Positions 37,027-49,864 of a stretch of 64,000 nucleotides of DNA are shown piece after piece (position 1 is the stretch's first letter; each line of letters starts with the position of its first letter). Position numbers and translations under genes: made by a program. The stretch lies in NCBI GenBank assembly GCA_916613615.1, contig OU744736.1, forward strand, positions 7,280,224-7,344,223, given 5' to 3'. The stretch is from Steromphala cineraria. Taxonomy: Eukaryota > Mollusca > Gastropoda > Trochida > Trochidae. The notes beneath the pieces are model-generated. The model was not told where the DNA came from and did not search any database. It saw only the letters and a list, made by a program, of their open reading frames with translations.

Positions 37027-38190
37027 GCGCTGCAGTGGTTAACATATATCACAAATATTTACTTTTTAATAAAGCAATATAGACATGGTATAAGTAACAA
37101 TTTATTTCCAGGTTTAGAGCATGAAATCTAGATCCTGGGACTAGGCTGTTGTATATACAGACAGACAAACATTTGTATATAGTACCTAGGCCATGGCCCC
37201 ATAATTACGAATTACAGAATTACATTATCAATCTTGCTATACATTTAAGTTTCTATGGATGGTTTGGTAATAATACTATAGACAAATGAAGGCCAAGTTT
37301 ATAAGTGATGAATTTGTCAAGTTTTTTAATTTACTTGTCGTTGAATAGTCAATGAAGATTGTCGTATATTTGCCGCCATTGTTGATATATGTTGAATTAA
37401 GATCGTAATACAAAGCCTACAACACATTTTTGTACAATAGCCTACTTCATCTTAAAAAAGATTTGTCATATTGGTTTTGACTTGATTGTAAACGTTACTG
37501 TTTATTCCAAATTTCTTTTATTCATATACTTTATCTATAATTGATTAACTGCAGGATGAATAAAATAGAACAATTCAGAAAGGTAAAATTTGTAGGCAAG
37601 ATCTTCTTATATATCAATACATATAATGCAAAGTAAAAATATCATTGCTTAATATTACACTATCCGGGAGGTCATCAGAAAAAAAATTTTTCGTTCTCTT
37701 TGTTTGTAATAAATGTGATATATGTGAAAGATATTTTGAAGCATATTAATTGTAAATGAACGGACCAAAATTAAAACAGATAAAGATGAACAATTTGAAA
37801 ATATTAGATGAAGAAGAAAACAGTTGCCCTGAAATTGATAGCTTATATTAATTTAATGAACCAATGAAAAAAAGCGAAACATTATGAATATTGTGGCTTA
37901 ATGATCTGACACATTTTATCACTCCGTATTGATTTAAATTAACAATTCTTCTTAATAAAATATTTAAAAAAAAATCAATTTACACTCATAGATAAAAAAT
38001 ACGTCAATCAAGATTTGAAAATCACATTTAGACGGACCAAATGAAAACGTTAAACAAGAACTATGATATAAAGTGCGACGAGACTCAGTCATTCAGTACT
38101 GCACAAATGGAAAGATATAACTTGGAGATGTTCGGGGGGAAATATTATAGATGTGAAGATAATGGCGCATGTACAATGTACACACGTCTG
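37027..38190 (+). other. Alx intron 3, no gene seen
   Basis: AT-rich sequence with a short ACAGACAGACA near 37158. No supported feature. Confidence 0.4.
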
Positions 38191-38270
38191 TTATGAACCG
38201 CAATATAGGCATCTTTAACAGCTTCCACTGGCCTCCAGTACAGTTTATGAAGAATTATTGCGGTTCATAA
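38191..38270 (+). ncRNA. 80-nt hairpin, miRNA-precursor-like (candidate)
   Basis: TTATGAACCGCAATA (38191-38205) and TATTGCGGTTCATAA (38256-38270) are perfect 15-bp complements. Between them further imperfect pairing is possible, and the apex ACTGG-CCT-CCAGT closes a second helix. Total length and shape are in the range of pre-miRNAs. A short foldback transposon remnant is an equally good explanation. I do not recognise the arm sequence as a known miRNA. Confidence 0.3.
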
Positions 38271-38329
38271 GTAAAAGTCTGGCTTGAAAACAGATTGCGC
38301 ACTGTACACAGTCGCTGCGTACTTGACAG

Positions 38330-38830
38330 TTTGACATGATAAATGTATAATTAATCACCGCGAAGCCATTTCACTAGACATCAAAGCACTCAAATGTATT
38401 TATCAAACATCCCATTCAATAACCCCTTTTATAACCGCGCTGGAAAGAGGGTTAACGTCTTTTGGGCAAAAAGTGGCTATTTAGAAAAAGGAAAATAAAT
38501 AGCCAGTTCCGTCGATCGACGTTGCCCTATATTGATATGTAGCTAGAATAAATTAGATTAGCTCGGTAATTGGGCGCAATCGACGTGAAATGCAATGTTG
38601 TTTTGAGTTTGAAAATTAGATTATATCCCCCTTGACCGTGGCGATATCCCCCTAGCGTTTTGCAGGGGTGCCCATCTCTAGACGGCGTTCGTTAGATTCC
38701 AGCGCTTTGAATCCTAGCGGGACAGAGGTATCGCTGTCGGTCGCTCTTTGAGGAATCCGACAGATTCCCCCGACCATCTACCGCTCTTGTTTACCGTAGT
38801 CTTCCTGTAGATAAGCTTTGATTAGTCATG
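38330..38830 (+). promoter_or_regulatory. GC-richer block in Alx intron 3, candidate enhancer
   Basis: The composition shift is clear and there is no coding frame. It contains the inverted repeat TGGCTATTTA (38474-38483) / TAAATAGCCA (38496-38505), the palindrome GTCGATCGAC (38511-38520) and GGGCGCAATCGACG. Regulatory use is an inference. Confidence 0.3.
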
Positions 38831-41800
38831 AGGGTTAAACTTGTCATATCAATTGCAATTACATAAATTTGAAGAATCTTTGAAGATTGAGGGAGAATTG
38901 TTTGACGTTAAATAATTATGGTATGGTGTGTTAACCCTGTTCTTCCTGAATTCTCTTTGGCTGATAAGAGTACTTCTCTATTCACTACCAATAGCTTCCT
39001 TTCATGACTCGTTGACTTCTTTGTTTGAAGAATTAATTCTAATCACTTGGTGTTATGTGCTTTTTCTTCTTCATTGGTTTTGCAGTATATTGATGAATCG
39101 GATTCTCTTGATGGTTTGTATACTCTGCTGTTGATACTTGTCTTCGTTTCTATTCCAATGATGTCCTAATGGTCTGGATTGATTGCATCACGATGATGAT
39201 TGTCTAGATACTTGTCTACATACTCTCTTGGCTAGAGCAATGGATGTTAATTTGTCACCATTGGGTTTTCTACTTCAAATGAACATATTCAGAAAGATTC
39301 TGAAATCGGTCGGTGCGAGTGTCATTTAATGGTGGACTAATACTTGTAAAATTTAGATTAGTATTGATCGATGTGTATATATCTTAAAAGCCATACGTGT
39401 TTATTTTCTTACATTTAACAATTCTAACATCCCGTCAATGTGAACTCAATCGGAAATGATGAGAATGAAAGTGCATATAACACTGTCTGAGACGAAAAAC
39501 ATATTATTCTTTCATACATTGAAAAATTTAAACGCGAATATACGATTTATATATTTTACATAATATATTGACTATCATTTGTTTACTATTCGACAAAAAA
39601 AAAATAATCCATCTTCTGTGTTCATAACCTTTAAAGTCTATCTCCATAATATAGCATGTTCCTACTGCAAAATAAACGAATCAAATAGATAAAACAATCC
39701 TTGTCAAGAACATCATCAATGTTCTCTCATGTTCACTCCTATGTTCCCGTATCTCTTTCACCACACATTACGGTTGCAATGGAATCGTGCAACCCTCACA
39801 TACACCATTTTCTTGTACAGGAAGAGAGATGTTTATTTGCGCTGCATGTTAGACAACTCTATTTGCATCTCTGTCCGTCGATTGTCTCCCCTTACCCTAC
39901 AAACAACAGCGCCCCCTACTGACATATACTTGTGTATCTAATGTTTTTAAAGAACGCAAACGCAGATCGGGCTTGTTAAAGATAATAAGAAGAGATATAT
40001 TTACACAGTGGAGGCAACTTAGCTAGATACTTGGTGTTGATATACCGTTGAAATAACGTTCAGAGCGCCGTATGAAACAAGATGTGTATTTTTTTCAGAC
40101 CACATACAAATGCTAAAATCTCTGTATATTTGATAGAAAACAAATGTAGCTTACCAAAATGAAGTCTACAAAATTATGAATATTTACAAAAAGCGCGTTT
40201 CAAAATGTATTTTTAATAATCTCAATAATACCATCGGTTTTGCTGAATAAATACAATAAAACCAAGTAATCTCAATTGAAAAAAATCTTCGCATAGTGTA
40301 AAAAAAAAAAAATGAAGCATACTTACTGAGAATTAAATCAGAAAATTTATTTGTTAAACCATTAGAGTTAAAACTCCATGCAATTGCTACTTTAAACATA
40401 CGTATATTTATCAAATATAAATCATCACTTGTCAACAATTTCTAATGTTAATATATACATATTCACATTTTTATTGTTATTATTTATTTCTAAAATTCCA
40501 AGAAGAAAGTATATTGTTAAGAAAATAATATAAAAATTCAGCCAAGTTTGTTTTATTTGCATTAAACTTATTTTCTGCTTATAGTTATCTAATGACCCAA
40601 TACAAGATCGTTGTTTTCGTATAAAAAGTTATTTTATGACAATGGAGAGACATTTGAAAATCCATTATCTGTCAAACATCATTGTGTATTTTATCATTGT
40701 TCTCCTGACAGCTTTGTCAACTATTTCCTCTAGTCTTGTTTGTTTTCTTTCACAATAAAACCAGATCCCATAGGAATGTAACGTTTGTGTTAAAACGCCT
40801 TTTGTACAACAAGGGATTTATTTCAATTATTCCCATTCTCTTTCCAAGGTTTCAACACTTGCTTTAAAGCGTCATTTCGTCGCTCACGTTGTTTATTTAA
40901 CAAGGGTTGTTTTCCTGTAGAGAGAAAAAACTCAGAAATCTTATTCCGGGTAGTTGTAACACAGAATTTCGTTTGCAAGTTATGACTGGCTACTTGACTT
41001 CAATGCGCACGGATGCCATCTTTTGCAGCGCCACCTACTTGAGAAGAGATCAAGAGGAGATAATCAGTGTAGGTCAAGACTTGTGCTGTAGTCAGCTATG
41101 TTTTGCTCCGGATTTCCCCCTGTGGCTGAAACCCTATGGAAGTAAATGTTGACCACATGTTACCAGACTTGACTGAGATTTCATGACTTCTTGGCGATAT
41201 TTTGAAAACAATTGATAGTAAAATTTCTTAGTCTTCGAATTCCTTCGAATAGCCTTGAAAATCCAAGTATCCACTAATGCCCTAATGCTTACACCAAGTT
41301 GTATTATACGACTCGATGTCGACATTTTGAAACGTTTCATAATTTTAAAATAAAATATGTTTCGATATTTCGAACTTTTATTATTTCAAATATATTCTGG
41401 GGAAAAATGCTGAAACACCAATGTTGTCATATTATAGAATTATGATTATCATTAGCAATTTTCAAATATACAATTGAGATTGAATTGGCTTAATAACAAC
41501 CTTTCATCAACCGCCACTTTTAATTTTCTGTGGAACACAAAATAATCTCCTGACATAAACCTTAAAAATACTCGCCATATAGCTGGTCGCAAACCAAATA
41601 AATGTGACCGCCAATGTGGACCATGAACCACCATGGAATCTTATTTAAACCTGTAAATAGGAACGCGTGGAAAATATTTTCGGTCTTGAAATCTCGTTTC
41701 TTGTTGCGATCGCTGGTGTTGGAACAGTGAATGAAAACATGCTTGTACAAATACCCCATTCAAGAAGTGATATTATGGTTTTGTGACCTTGCACAGTTTC

Positions 41801-44734
41801 AACCTAATAGACATATTCTTTCCACTGTGGACATCAGAAAGCAATTTCCTGCAACGACTCTGCTACCGTCGTGAATCGAACAGCCACACGCAATAGCGCA
41901 TAATGTTCCCATTCCTGTAGTCCCATTGCCCACTGACGAGTACAACCACGTTCTCCTGGTCCCTATTGCACAACCGTTCAGCCCATCAGAGCGCTGTAAT
42001 CATAACTAATTCAATTAAATAACGTCTGTCCATATTTTTAGACATAGTTTTGTTACCATTGGCGTCAAGATGGCGGACATTTTGAAATCTCGACTTCAGT
42101 TGCATGATCTCACGTGGTGTCAACGAGATTTGTAAGGGTGTTCTCATTTTCGCCCCTCGCACTATTTGAGGTTTTTACCAAATAGCCTGCAGGAAAGCAA
42201 ATTATTGCACAGCAAGGGGCAGGAAGGTATTACATAATGCATCAGCGTTATGAGCAGACGAAACGCATGTTCATTGCTCTTCCGCCACTGTATATCTGCC
42301 GATTGTTGAGGAACTTAGTGATCTGATCTGAGACTGCTCTAGATACCACTGATGTACCGGAGACGCAAATATCTAACTAGATTATGAACAATATTTAACC
42401 TTTATGTGATCGTGGAACAATTTTATGCTGATATCATCTGTTTCATTATTTACATTAAATGGTTCATATCGAAACCATCGAACACATTTTTATTATGATA
42501 ACTAATGAATGAAATGATTTCATTTGTTTTATTGTTTAAACATGATATTTCCATCGTGTATGTTCATTCAATAGCAATTAAACTTCCATTTTTTTAAATA
42601 ACCAATCGCTTAATCAGGTAGAATTAAATATTAAAAGTCGTCAAAGGAATACGTTTCATTTCAAGTTGTAGCCTAAAGCAACTATATCGTAATCGGGAAA
42701 TGATGTACTCATGTCCTATCCAGACCTTCTGTGTACAATACCTCAGACTTTCAATCACTACAACATTCGGTATTTCATTTTTGCATTATGGTCCACAAGT
42801 ATATGAGCACTAGAAACTGCCAGAACCACTAAGTGTGTAGACATCCATAATGGATGCTTCTGACGCATTTTAAAGTTTTTCAAACATGGCAGTTATAATT
42901 GGAGGGAAGAGTTTATTTCTGATTTCAAACGCCGAGTTTCTTTGATATTGAAATCATGAAGGGGAGAAACATCTCCTTGCATTGCCCAACTGAGATTCAG
43001 CTTCACCGAAGCAGACGACACCCGCCAAACGATATCCGGTCTCGCGCTTCGTGGAGTAGCAGACGAGATGAAACCTCAAGTGGTTGATGTAACCTTCCGC
43101 AAGACCTCTTTACCGTAAGAAGATCCCTCCTCGCCTTATTACATGCGAAGTAGTTCCACATGGGCAAGCGAAATGAAGCGAAAGAAGACAGTGTAGAGAT
43201 GAGAGCACGTCGTATCCAGTACGTTCTACACGTCTACTCTGTCTCTATCAATCATAGAAAGACCACGAGAGGCCTTCATGTTTGATTGCCGACTTCAAAG
43301 ATGTTCCGAGTTGGACGAGCAACCTATTGAGGGGAAAGAGACGAAAAATAGTTTCAAACCCATAAAATGTAGACAAAATGCGCTTTATGACGATGAACAT
43401 GTATTATTTTCTCCTAAAAGCTGGCCTGGCGGATGAAATTCTTATATAGTCCCAGTTGGTCGCCGAATGCACGGTGCAGAATCATAAACTGAACAGTTTG
43501 ACATTTTCATTTGAGAGAAATCTGTTGCAAAATACACGAACCTATTTGATGGTGGTGAAATACATAGATTGCTTTTTTAATTATTTTTTAAGGAGATATC
43601 TTACTTTTTATGCTCATGACTTTGCCGTGATAAGCTAACAGGTTTTGTATATAACTGATGTGATGGACGTATTTTACCCTTTCATTTCATATTTTATGAT
43701 ACAAACAAAACGTTAATGAAATAAATAACATTTTTCATATATTTAACATTTACTATTTACATATATATCATATATATCTTATATATATATAAAGTGAATC
43801 GATTTCTGATAGAGGTTGTTCCAAATTTTTTTCGAAGTTTAGGTAGCATTCTTTTGTAAACACGACAAACGGTAACGGGATTGTTGTTCGTATTCATTAA
43901 GATAAAAACTTACAAGTTTGTAAAGTTAGGGTTATCAGTTTTTTTTATGATTCAATTGCTTGTAAATTGTATTGTATACTAGTCTGCATACAGCTATACA
44001 TTAATATGTTTTTTTTAAACATATTGAAATAAGTTAACCTTAACAAATCAAAAGCATTTTTTAAAAATTAAATGAGAGTGATGTGTATGAATTTATGAAC
44101 ATATTTTGCCAAACACAGCATAAACCATGATTATTCAAATATTCAAAAACAATATTTTCATAAATTAACTAGATGTTTTGCGTGGAATTTATTTAAAGAT
44201 AAATGTGTCAAACACGTGAAGCAAGAGCATGAACAAAAGAAATATAATTTTGATTTAAAACTTTTAGTTGAACCATCAAATAAACAATTAAATACAGGCG
44301 AAAAACATTTCAAAACAAATATGTCGCACTTATATCAGCTCGAATTGACATCAAGTGAAAACTTTATTTCAATTAACGAAAGCATCTCGCCAGAAAGCTT
44401 ATCATTTCTGGAATCAGCTGACAAAATTAACTTGTAATTGGTTTCTATAGACTTCTGCATAAACAAACCGGTGTTCATTTCACTGTAGATTTCACCTATC
44501 AAACTAATCCGAACAGTGACGGACTGACCAAACGCTGTGGCGGAGTTTGATAGAAAGGAAATCTGACATGTCTGCCAGCAGTGTAGATAGAGAGAAACCT
44601 GATAATCTTATTCCGTTTTAAGGGAGATGTACGGCACTTTTTGGGAAAATAATACGTGAGGCGTAGATGTGTATTTCGTGTATGTACATATTTGCCGTCA
44701 GACCCCCCGGGTGACATGCTGACACATCTGGCGG
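38831..44734 (+). other. Alx intron 3, no gene seen
   Basis: Generally AT-rich with no supported gene. Around 42050-42170 a CAAGATGGCGGACATTTTG word resembles a common YY1-like motif. A GC-richer stretch at 42955-43330 has only short frames. An AT dinucleotide microsatellite lies at about 43755-43790. A 73-codon frame at 44216-44437 is treated as chance. Confidence 0.4.
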
Positions 44735-44785
44735 GGTTAATCTGATAACTCCCCTAATCCTGCTTTAATCTCTCGAATTTAATTA
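44735..44785 (+). promoter_or_regulatory. Cluster of TAATC-type homeodomain sites
   Basis: TAATC occurs at 44738-44742, 44755-44759 (as TAATCC) and 44766-44770, followed by TTTAATTA, all within 50 bp at the edge of a GC-richer block (44480-44760). TAATCC is the K50 (Otx/Pitx/Gsc) target. Short motifs like these are weak evidence alone. Confidence 0.2.
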
Positions 44786-46071
44786 CCTTAAGACCACCTT
44801 CATGAACAGTTGCGTTTAGATGTACTCTACTTCAGAAAATTTTGAATTGTATTTGGTCGCTAAATTATGAAGCAATATATCCATTTTTCAAGAATTATTT
44901 TATTCAACATTATTTGTTAATTTTGAAGAATTGAGGAGCATTTAAATACTTATAACACTAGTAATTAATAAAACTGCATTACAAAATAACCAACTTCATT
45001 TAGTGCATAAAAAGCTTCATGATACCCAAAGTTTGCAGTTTTGGTGCTTTACAGATTCATTGCTCTACCCTTTCCAAAATAATCAATTATATATCATTTA
45101 CAAATGAAACTGACGTCGATATAAGTCTATATTTAGGTAAATATACAAAAGTATCGTTTATTGTGACATTTTGAATGAATTTCTCATTTTGTATATCAAA
45201 GCGGATATTATTTAAATCATTTTAAAACATTAAATTATGCTCATACACAAAAAATTATAAATTCGTAAGTATTGTCTGTTGAAGCTAAAGAATAAACCTT
45301 ATGGAGTAATTCAGTAGGTAAAATAATTCACAGACAACTGCAAAGCATGAATACTTATAGTAATGATATTTATGATAATTATGATATAATATTTATAATT
45401 TCTTGCACATTCAGTATAACCTCTTTTGAAATCAATTTTCAAAATAAGGCTATAATTATCCTGTAAAATAGAGTGTATGCAGTAAAGTTCAGCGTAAATA
45501 TACTAATGGTATTTAAAGTTTTAAAATTAAGTTTTTCCTTTTTAATATTGATGATCTATTATTTGATTTACATTATCCTTTCCTATGTATATCTAAAAAT
45601 ATTAACTCTCTTATATATTTCCGATTTTCAATAAATTAAAAGTATACAAAAACATTGATTCAATTATTTCATCAATTTATTAACAATTTGTTACATTTTT
45701 TAAAATATCATAGTGTAGGATCATTTTAAACTAAGAATTTATTCATATAACTATAGCTGAAACTCGGAATCATAGTCTTTGGAAATTTTCTTTGGGGTAA
45801 CGTTTTGAAACATGCTTTATGTATCATAAATATAAGTATAGAAACCAGTGCACATCCATTTCGTAAAACCAGTACACACCGAGGAAAGACCGAATATATT
45901 GCATCATTATTTCGCATAAAAAGAACAATGAACCAAGTACCAAAAATGTACAAGTTGAGTATTATCATCACTAAATCTATTATTAACCCTTACAATCATA
46001 TAGACAGATTATTTAGTGTCCACGTATACAGTTTTAAGAACTGAGCAACTTAAAATGGGTTATCAACTCAA

Positions 46072-46213
46072 ACTAGATAACCAATCTCATTGAAATCAAA
46101 TCTTAGATTCTCTCTCTTGTTTCATATTATGTTGTTACTTGTCACCAGAAACAACATAATATAAATAAGGGAGCGAATCAATGATTTGATTTTAATCAGA
46201 TTGACTAGATAAC
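46072..46213. mobile_element. Foldback MITE with perfect 10-bp target duplication
   Basis: The direct repeat ACTAGATAAC lies at 46072-46081 and 46204-46213. Exactly between them is a 122-bp element whose 55-nt left arm (CAATCTCATTGAAATCAAATC...) and 54-nt right arm (complement CAATCTGATTAAAATCAAATC...) pair at roughly 80 percent around a 13-nt loop. A long inverted repeat with a 9-11 bp target duplication is the usual signature of Mutator-like (MULE) foldback elements. Confidence 0.8.
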
Positions 46214-49134
46214 ATACCTAAGATTAAAATTCTTATGATAAGGTTATCATTATTAACCAAATATTAAGTATCACATATCAAGCAATAACAAATTCAAGCT
46301 ATACGTTTTAACCCGCAAACCTTTTTTAAACCTACAAACCTGCTATTAAATCCACTATAAACAACTTAAATCACTAAATCTAGTATTAACCCACTGTAAA
46401 CCCGATATAAACATTGTATATTGTACAGCTCGACTCACGTGCACGCCACTACACGATCTTGTTCACACGTGTAAGGCTGACCTTTTAAACGGAAGACAGC
46501 GCACGGTACAAGCGCTTACTTCTCCCTGCCTTACGGAATTAGCTCCTATACGTGTAAGGAAAATAAATAGCATAAGCGCATTTATTTTAAAAGAAAACAA
46601 ACGCCCGGTTAGCTGTCAATTACAGTGTTAATTTGATACCCGAGAAGGGAAATTAATTTCACATGTCTCTCGGGTTTAATCGTGTGTAAACCTTCGCTTG
46701 ACGTCTTATGGAAAGACAAGGATACTCTTGTCAATTTCTTGTCAATAAAGAAGGAAATTATATTGTCGTGTGATACACCATTGTTTTAAACTTGTCAGTA
46801 TCTAATTGAGGATGTTTTTGAGTGATTTATTTATCGATACCTTTCCTTGTCATTGTGTTAATTGTTTGATATACTTACGTAGATGCACTTAACAATATAT
46901 TTTTGGACGTGTTTTTTTTTCAATTTGTTAGATCTGTGATATTATTCCAAATGAAAACCTTTTTGAAAATTGATATATTTTGATAATTATTGAAAATATG
47001 ATGTGTCATTTTAGGAATGCAGAAAAAACAATTACTTAATGTGGCTTACTCTTACTTGAACAATATTTTTTATCATAGAACCCCAAAAGAATACTTATAT
47101 TTACCAAATAAAATGTTGTTAAATTTTAAGCATTATTACTGTTCTTTGTTTTCAATTTTGAATGTTGATGTTAATGTTATTTTCTAGCGGAAGATTAGAT
47201 GAATTCTTTTTTATATATGTAATACATTATGAAATTGCATTGTTATGTTCTTCTTATATTTATTTGTTTTATTTATGGTTAGCAAAAAATCAAAACGTTA
47301 CATTTGGCAAGACGAGTGACGTATGTCATTAAAATCTTAACTTTCAAATAGCATTCCCTTCTTGTCGCCATTTGTTGAAGAGTAAGAAGTACATGTGATA
47401 ACCAGGATATCAAAATATTATAATATTTTCTTGAGTTTTATTTGATAATTTTTTTTTTATTTCTACATTTTATATTCATTATTTCTATATATTATTCAGT
47501 TATAAACCTTATCCATATTTCCACGGCCACTGTTACAGTGAAGGTATATGCAGACATTCTGTTGTAAGTAGAAGCTAATTGTGCCTCTCACGGGGCACTG
47601 ATAACAGGAGCATCATCGTCTAGTGTAAATAGCCATGTGTAGTGTAGTGGTCAGTGATGGTCAGGTAATTGACCACTGTCCGTAGATAACGTTGAGAGTG
47701 TAATTGTAGCTCTCAAAGCTCGAGTAGCCGCAATCACTATATGGTCTCTCTTCACCCATTCGGATAAATTTCGCCTTTTGCTAAAGATTTCCGTGGAGAG
47801 GAACATCACAATGAGTCTATAGGTAAGCAGTGAAGACGAGACTGCTAAAATGTAGAACGTTGCAATTGCTTACAACAAATCAAATATTTTAATGCAACTA
47901 TTTCTTATAGATACATTTAGAAGTTATCTATGTTTTATGGATTTTCAAGTTCTATTTTGCAAGAATACTTTATTCTTACCATTGAATCATTGGTGTGGCA
48001 GCCGCTGAACATTGCGAACAGCTGGCAACAGATATAACTTATGTATAGTAAATATTTAAAAGACTGATTTCAAAATTAATCTTAAGAATATCAATTGCAA
48101 AAGAAAGACTATATGATAAAATGTAAAAAAAACCCATCTTGACCAATGTTATGGAATGTCTTAATTTCACCCTTTTGTCGCTGTTGAGGTCAAATAACGA
48201 CAAATAAGAAAATATGATATTTTAAAAATGGACGTACAAAAATATGGATATTGCTTTATTCACCTATATCACTCATTTAACTGTTAAAATCTTTAAATTT
48301 TTTTTACCAGAAATCAGTACTCATCCCATGGTTTTATTGACCTTAAAACCTTTTTGGGAACCTCAAATAACTCAAAGCCCACAGCAAAGTTTGAATTTCA
48401 TGCACATTGCACCCCCGATGTTAGAATGTTTCCTATATTTACAATGTATTCTTTACCACACCAGATATATGCATACCTTATGAAAAATGTAAATTTTCTC
48501 CATTTGATATTTTGTTTTGTTGCGGGAAGCATTTATGACACATATTGTGACATTCACGACCATGTGGCTATGTTAGGTTTAATCTCGTTTGGTTTACAAA
48601 CCATTCAATTCATTGTTTTCTGTTACTGATATGGGTATAGGAAGAAAATCCCTTAATGTAGATATTGAAATGGGGATAAAATACATTATGTTGCTTTAAC
48701 CAATCATTTTTACATTTTTGTAAGAGAGGACTCTAAAATTGTTTAATTTCATTTTATTTGAAAAATCTATACGAGTAACATTACCAAGTAATGAGGAAGA
48801 GGTATATATGAATGACAACTTCTTTATTCATATTATGCGACGTTTAGACACAGATTCTTGTGTTGTTCTTAGTCTTTTGTCGTGCCTCTTAAAAAAAGAT
48901 ATAACTATGTAATAAAACAAACAAAAATAAAACTCAAAATGTTTTTACTCTTTTATATCATTTATCAACCCATGTTTACAAACGAATAACTACTTACCCC
49001 TAAATATTCTATTTTAAAATTGATTCTCATGCAGTCTATATTTTAAATCAAATACTCTACATATAAGAAACCATCTTGAACAAGAAAGATTATTGGCGTG
49101 TTATAACAGACCCAATACTAACTACCTCTAGAAC
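46214..49134 (+). other. Alx intron 3, last part
   Basis: No coding supported. GC-richer stretches lie at 46420-46700 and 47570-47800. The second contains AGTGGTCA...TGACCACT as an inverted repeat around 47646-47677. The 48240-48630 frames are AT-rich chance ORFs. Confidence 0.4.
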
Positions 49135-49385
49135 TTGCTCTTTCATAGAATAAGTCATTTAGAAGAAAACCTTTTCTGGTATATTCTAAATCATTCATCA
49201 TCTAGTCCACATTGAACAAATAATTTTTTCTGAACTTTTCGTATATTGTGACAAACCCAACACCTTAAGAAGTCATTTAGAAAAAGAACACTTTGCTTTT
49301 TCAGAGAAGAAGTCATTTAGAAGAAAAGTTGTTATTGATGCAAGTTTGGTATCTATTTCTTATTGAACAAATAATTTTGAAGAAT
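49135..49385. repeat. Local duplications upstream of Alx exon 4
   Basis: AAGTCATTTAGAAGAAAA-like words occur at about 49154, 49270 and 49309, and ATTGAACAAATAATTTT occurs twice (near 49212 and 49363). They show that this intron end grew by partial tandem duplication. Confidence 0.55.
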
Positions 49386-49434
49386 AAAGACTTTTCGAGT
49401 GATGTTTATTTAATTATCTATATTTCTATTCCAG

Positions 49435-49569
49435 GTGTGGTTCCAGAACAGACGAGCCAAGTGGAGGAAGCGAGAACGGTTTGGTCAACTTCAGACGATG
49501 CGAGCCATGGCGACAGCAACACACGGATACGATATGCCCCTCACACCAAGACACGATACATATACTCAG
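49435..49569 (+). CDS. Alx: Alx exon 4: homeodomain residues 47-60 and Alx flank
   Basis: The 135-nt exon is phase 0 at both ends, with acceptor TTTCTATTCCAG and donor ACTCAG|GTGCGT. It encodes the recognition part of helix 3, VWFQNRRAKWRKRE, with Trp48, Phe49, Gln50, Asn51 and Arg53, the invariant DNA-contact residues. The continuation RFGQLQTMRAMATATHGYDMPLTPRHDTYTQ is the conserved post-homeodomain segment of Alx proteins. Gln50 predicts binding to TAAT-NNN-ATTA type dimer sites. A copy of its last 53 nt and donor follows 141 bp downstream. Confidence 0.95.
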
Positions 49570-49657
49570 GTGCGTGGAGTAATTCTCTACATTGAATGAT
49601 AATTGATTTTGCTTTATGTTCAAATGTTCTATAATAATGAGCCTTGACGACTTCTTT

Positions 49658-49720
49658 CAACACACGGCCATGACATGACTCTCACACCAAGACACGATAC
49701 ATAGACTCAGGTGCGTTGGT
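49658..49720 (+). repeat. Duplicate of exon 4 3' end and donor site
   Basis: 49658-49710 repeats exon 4 positions 49517-49569 (CAACACACGG... CTCACACCAAGACACGATACA ... ACTCAG) at a constant 141-bp offset, and the donor GTGCGT follows at 49711. The copy has TAG where the exon has TAT, so it is non-coding in that frame. Extending exon 4 to this decoy donor would meet TGA shortly after the real donor (GTAATTCTCTACATTGAATGA). Confidence 0.85.
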
Positions 49721-49738
49721 AGATTATAACATATTTGA

Positions 49739-49864
49739 ATTGGAATATTGCTTTTATATATCAGGGGAAAGGAACATTTTCATCATTGTTAATGTTACGT
49801 TGGTGATCATATCTGTATTGGAATATTACTTTTACATATCAGGGGAAAGGAACGTTTTCATCAT
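49739..49864. repeat. Two-copy tandem duplication, 78-bp period
   Basis: ATTGGAATATTGCTTTTATA...GGGGAAAGGAAC at 49739-49786 recurs at 49817-49864 with a few substitutions, immediately downstream of the duplicated exon 4 end. Confidence 0.8.

Noticed and set aside
44090..44437. About 115-codon open frame with a charged C-terminal half
   Set aside because: It has no splice signals and no conserved motif, and the length is within chance at this base composition.
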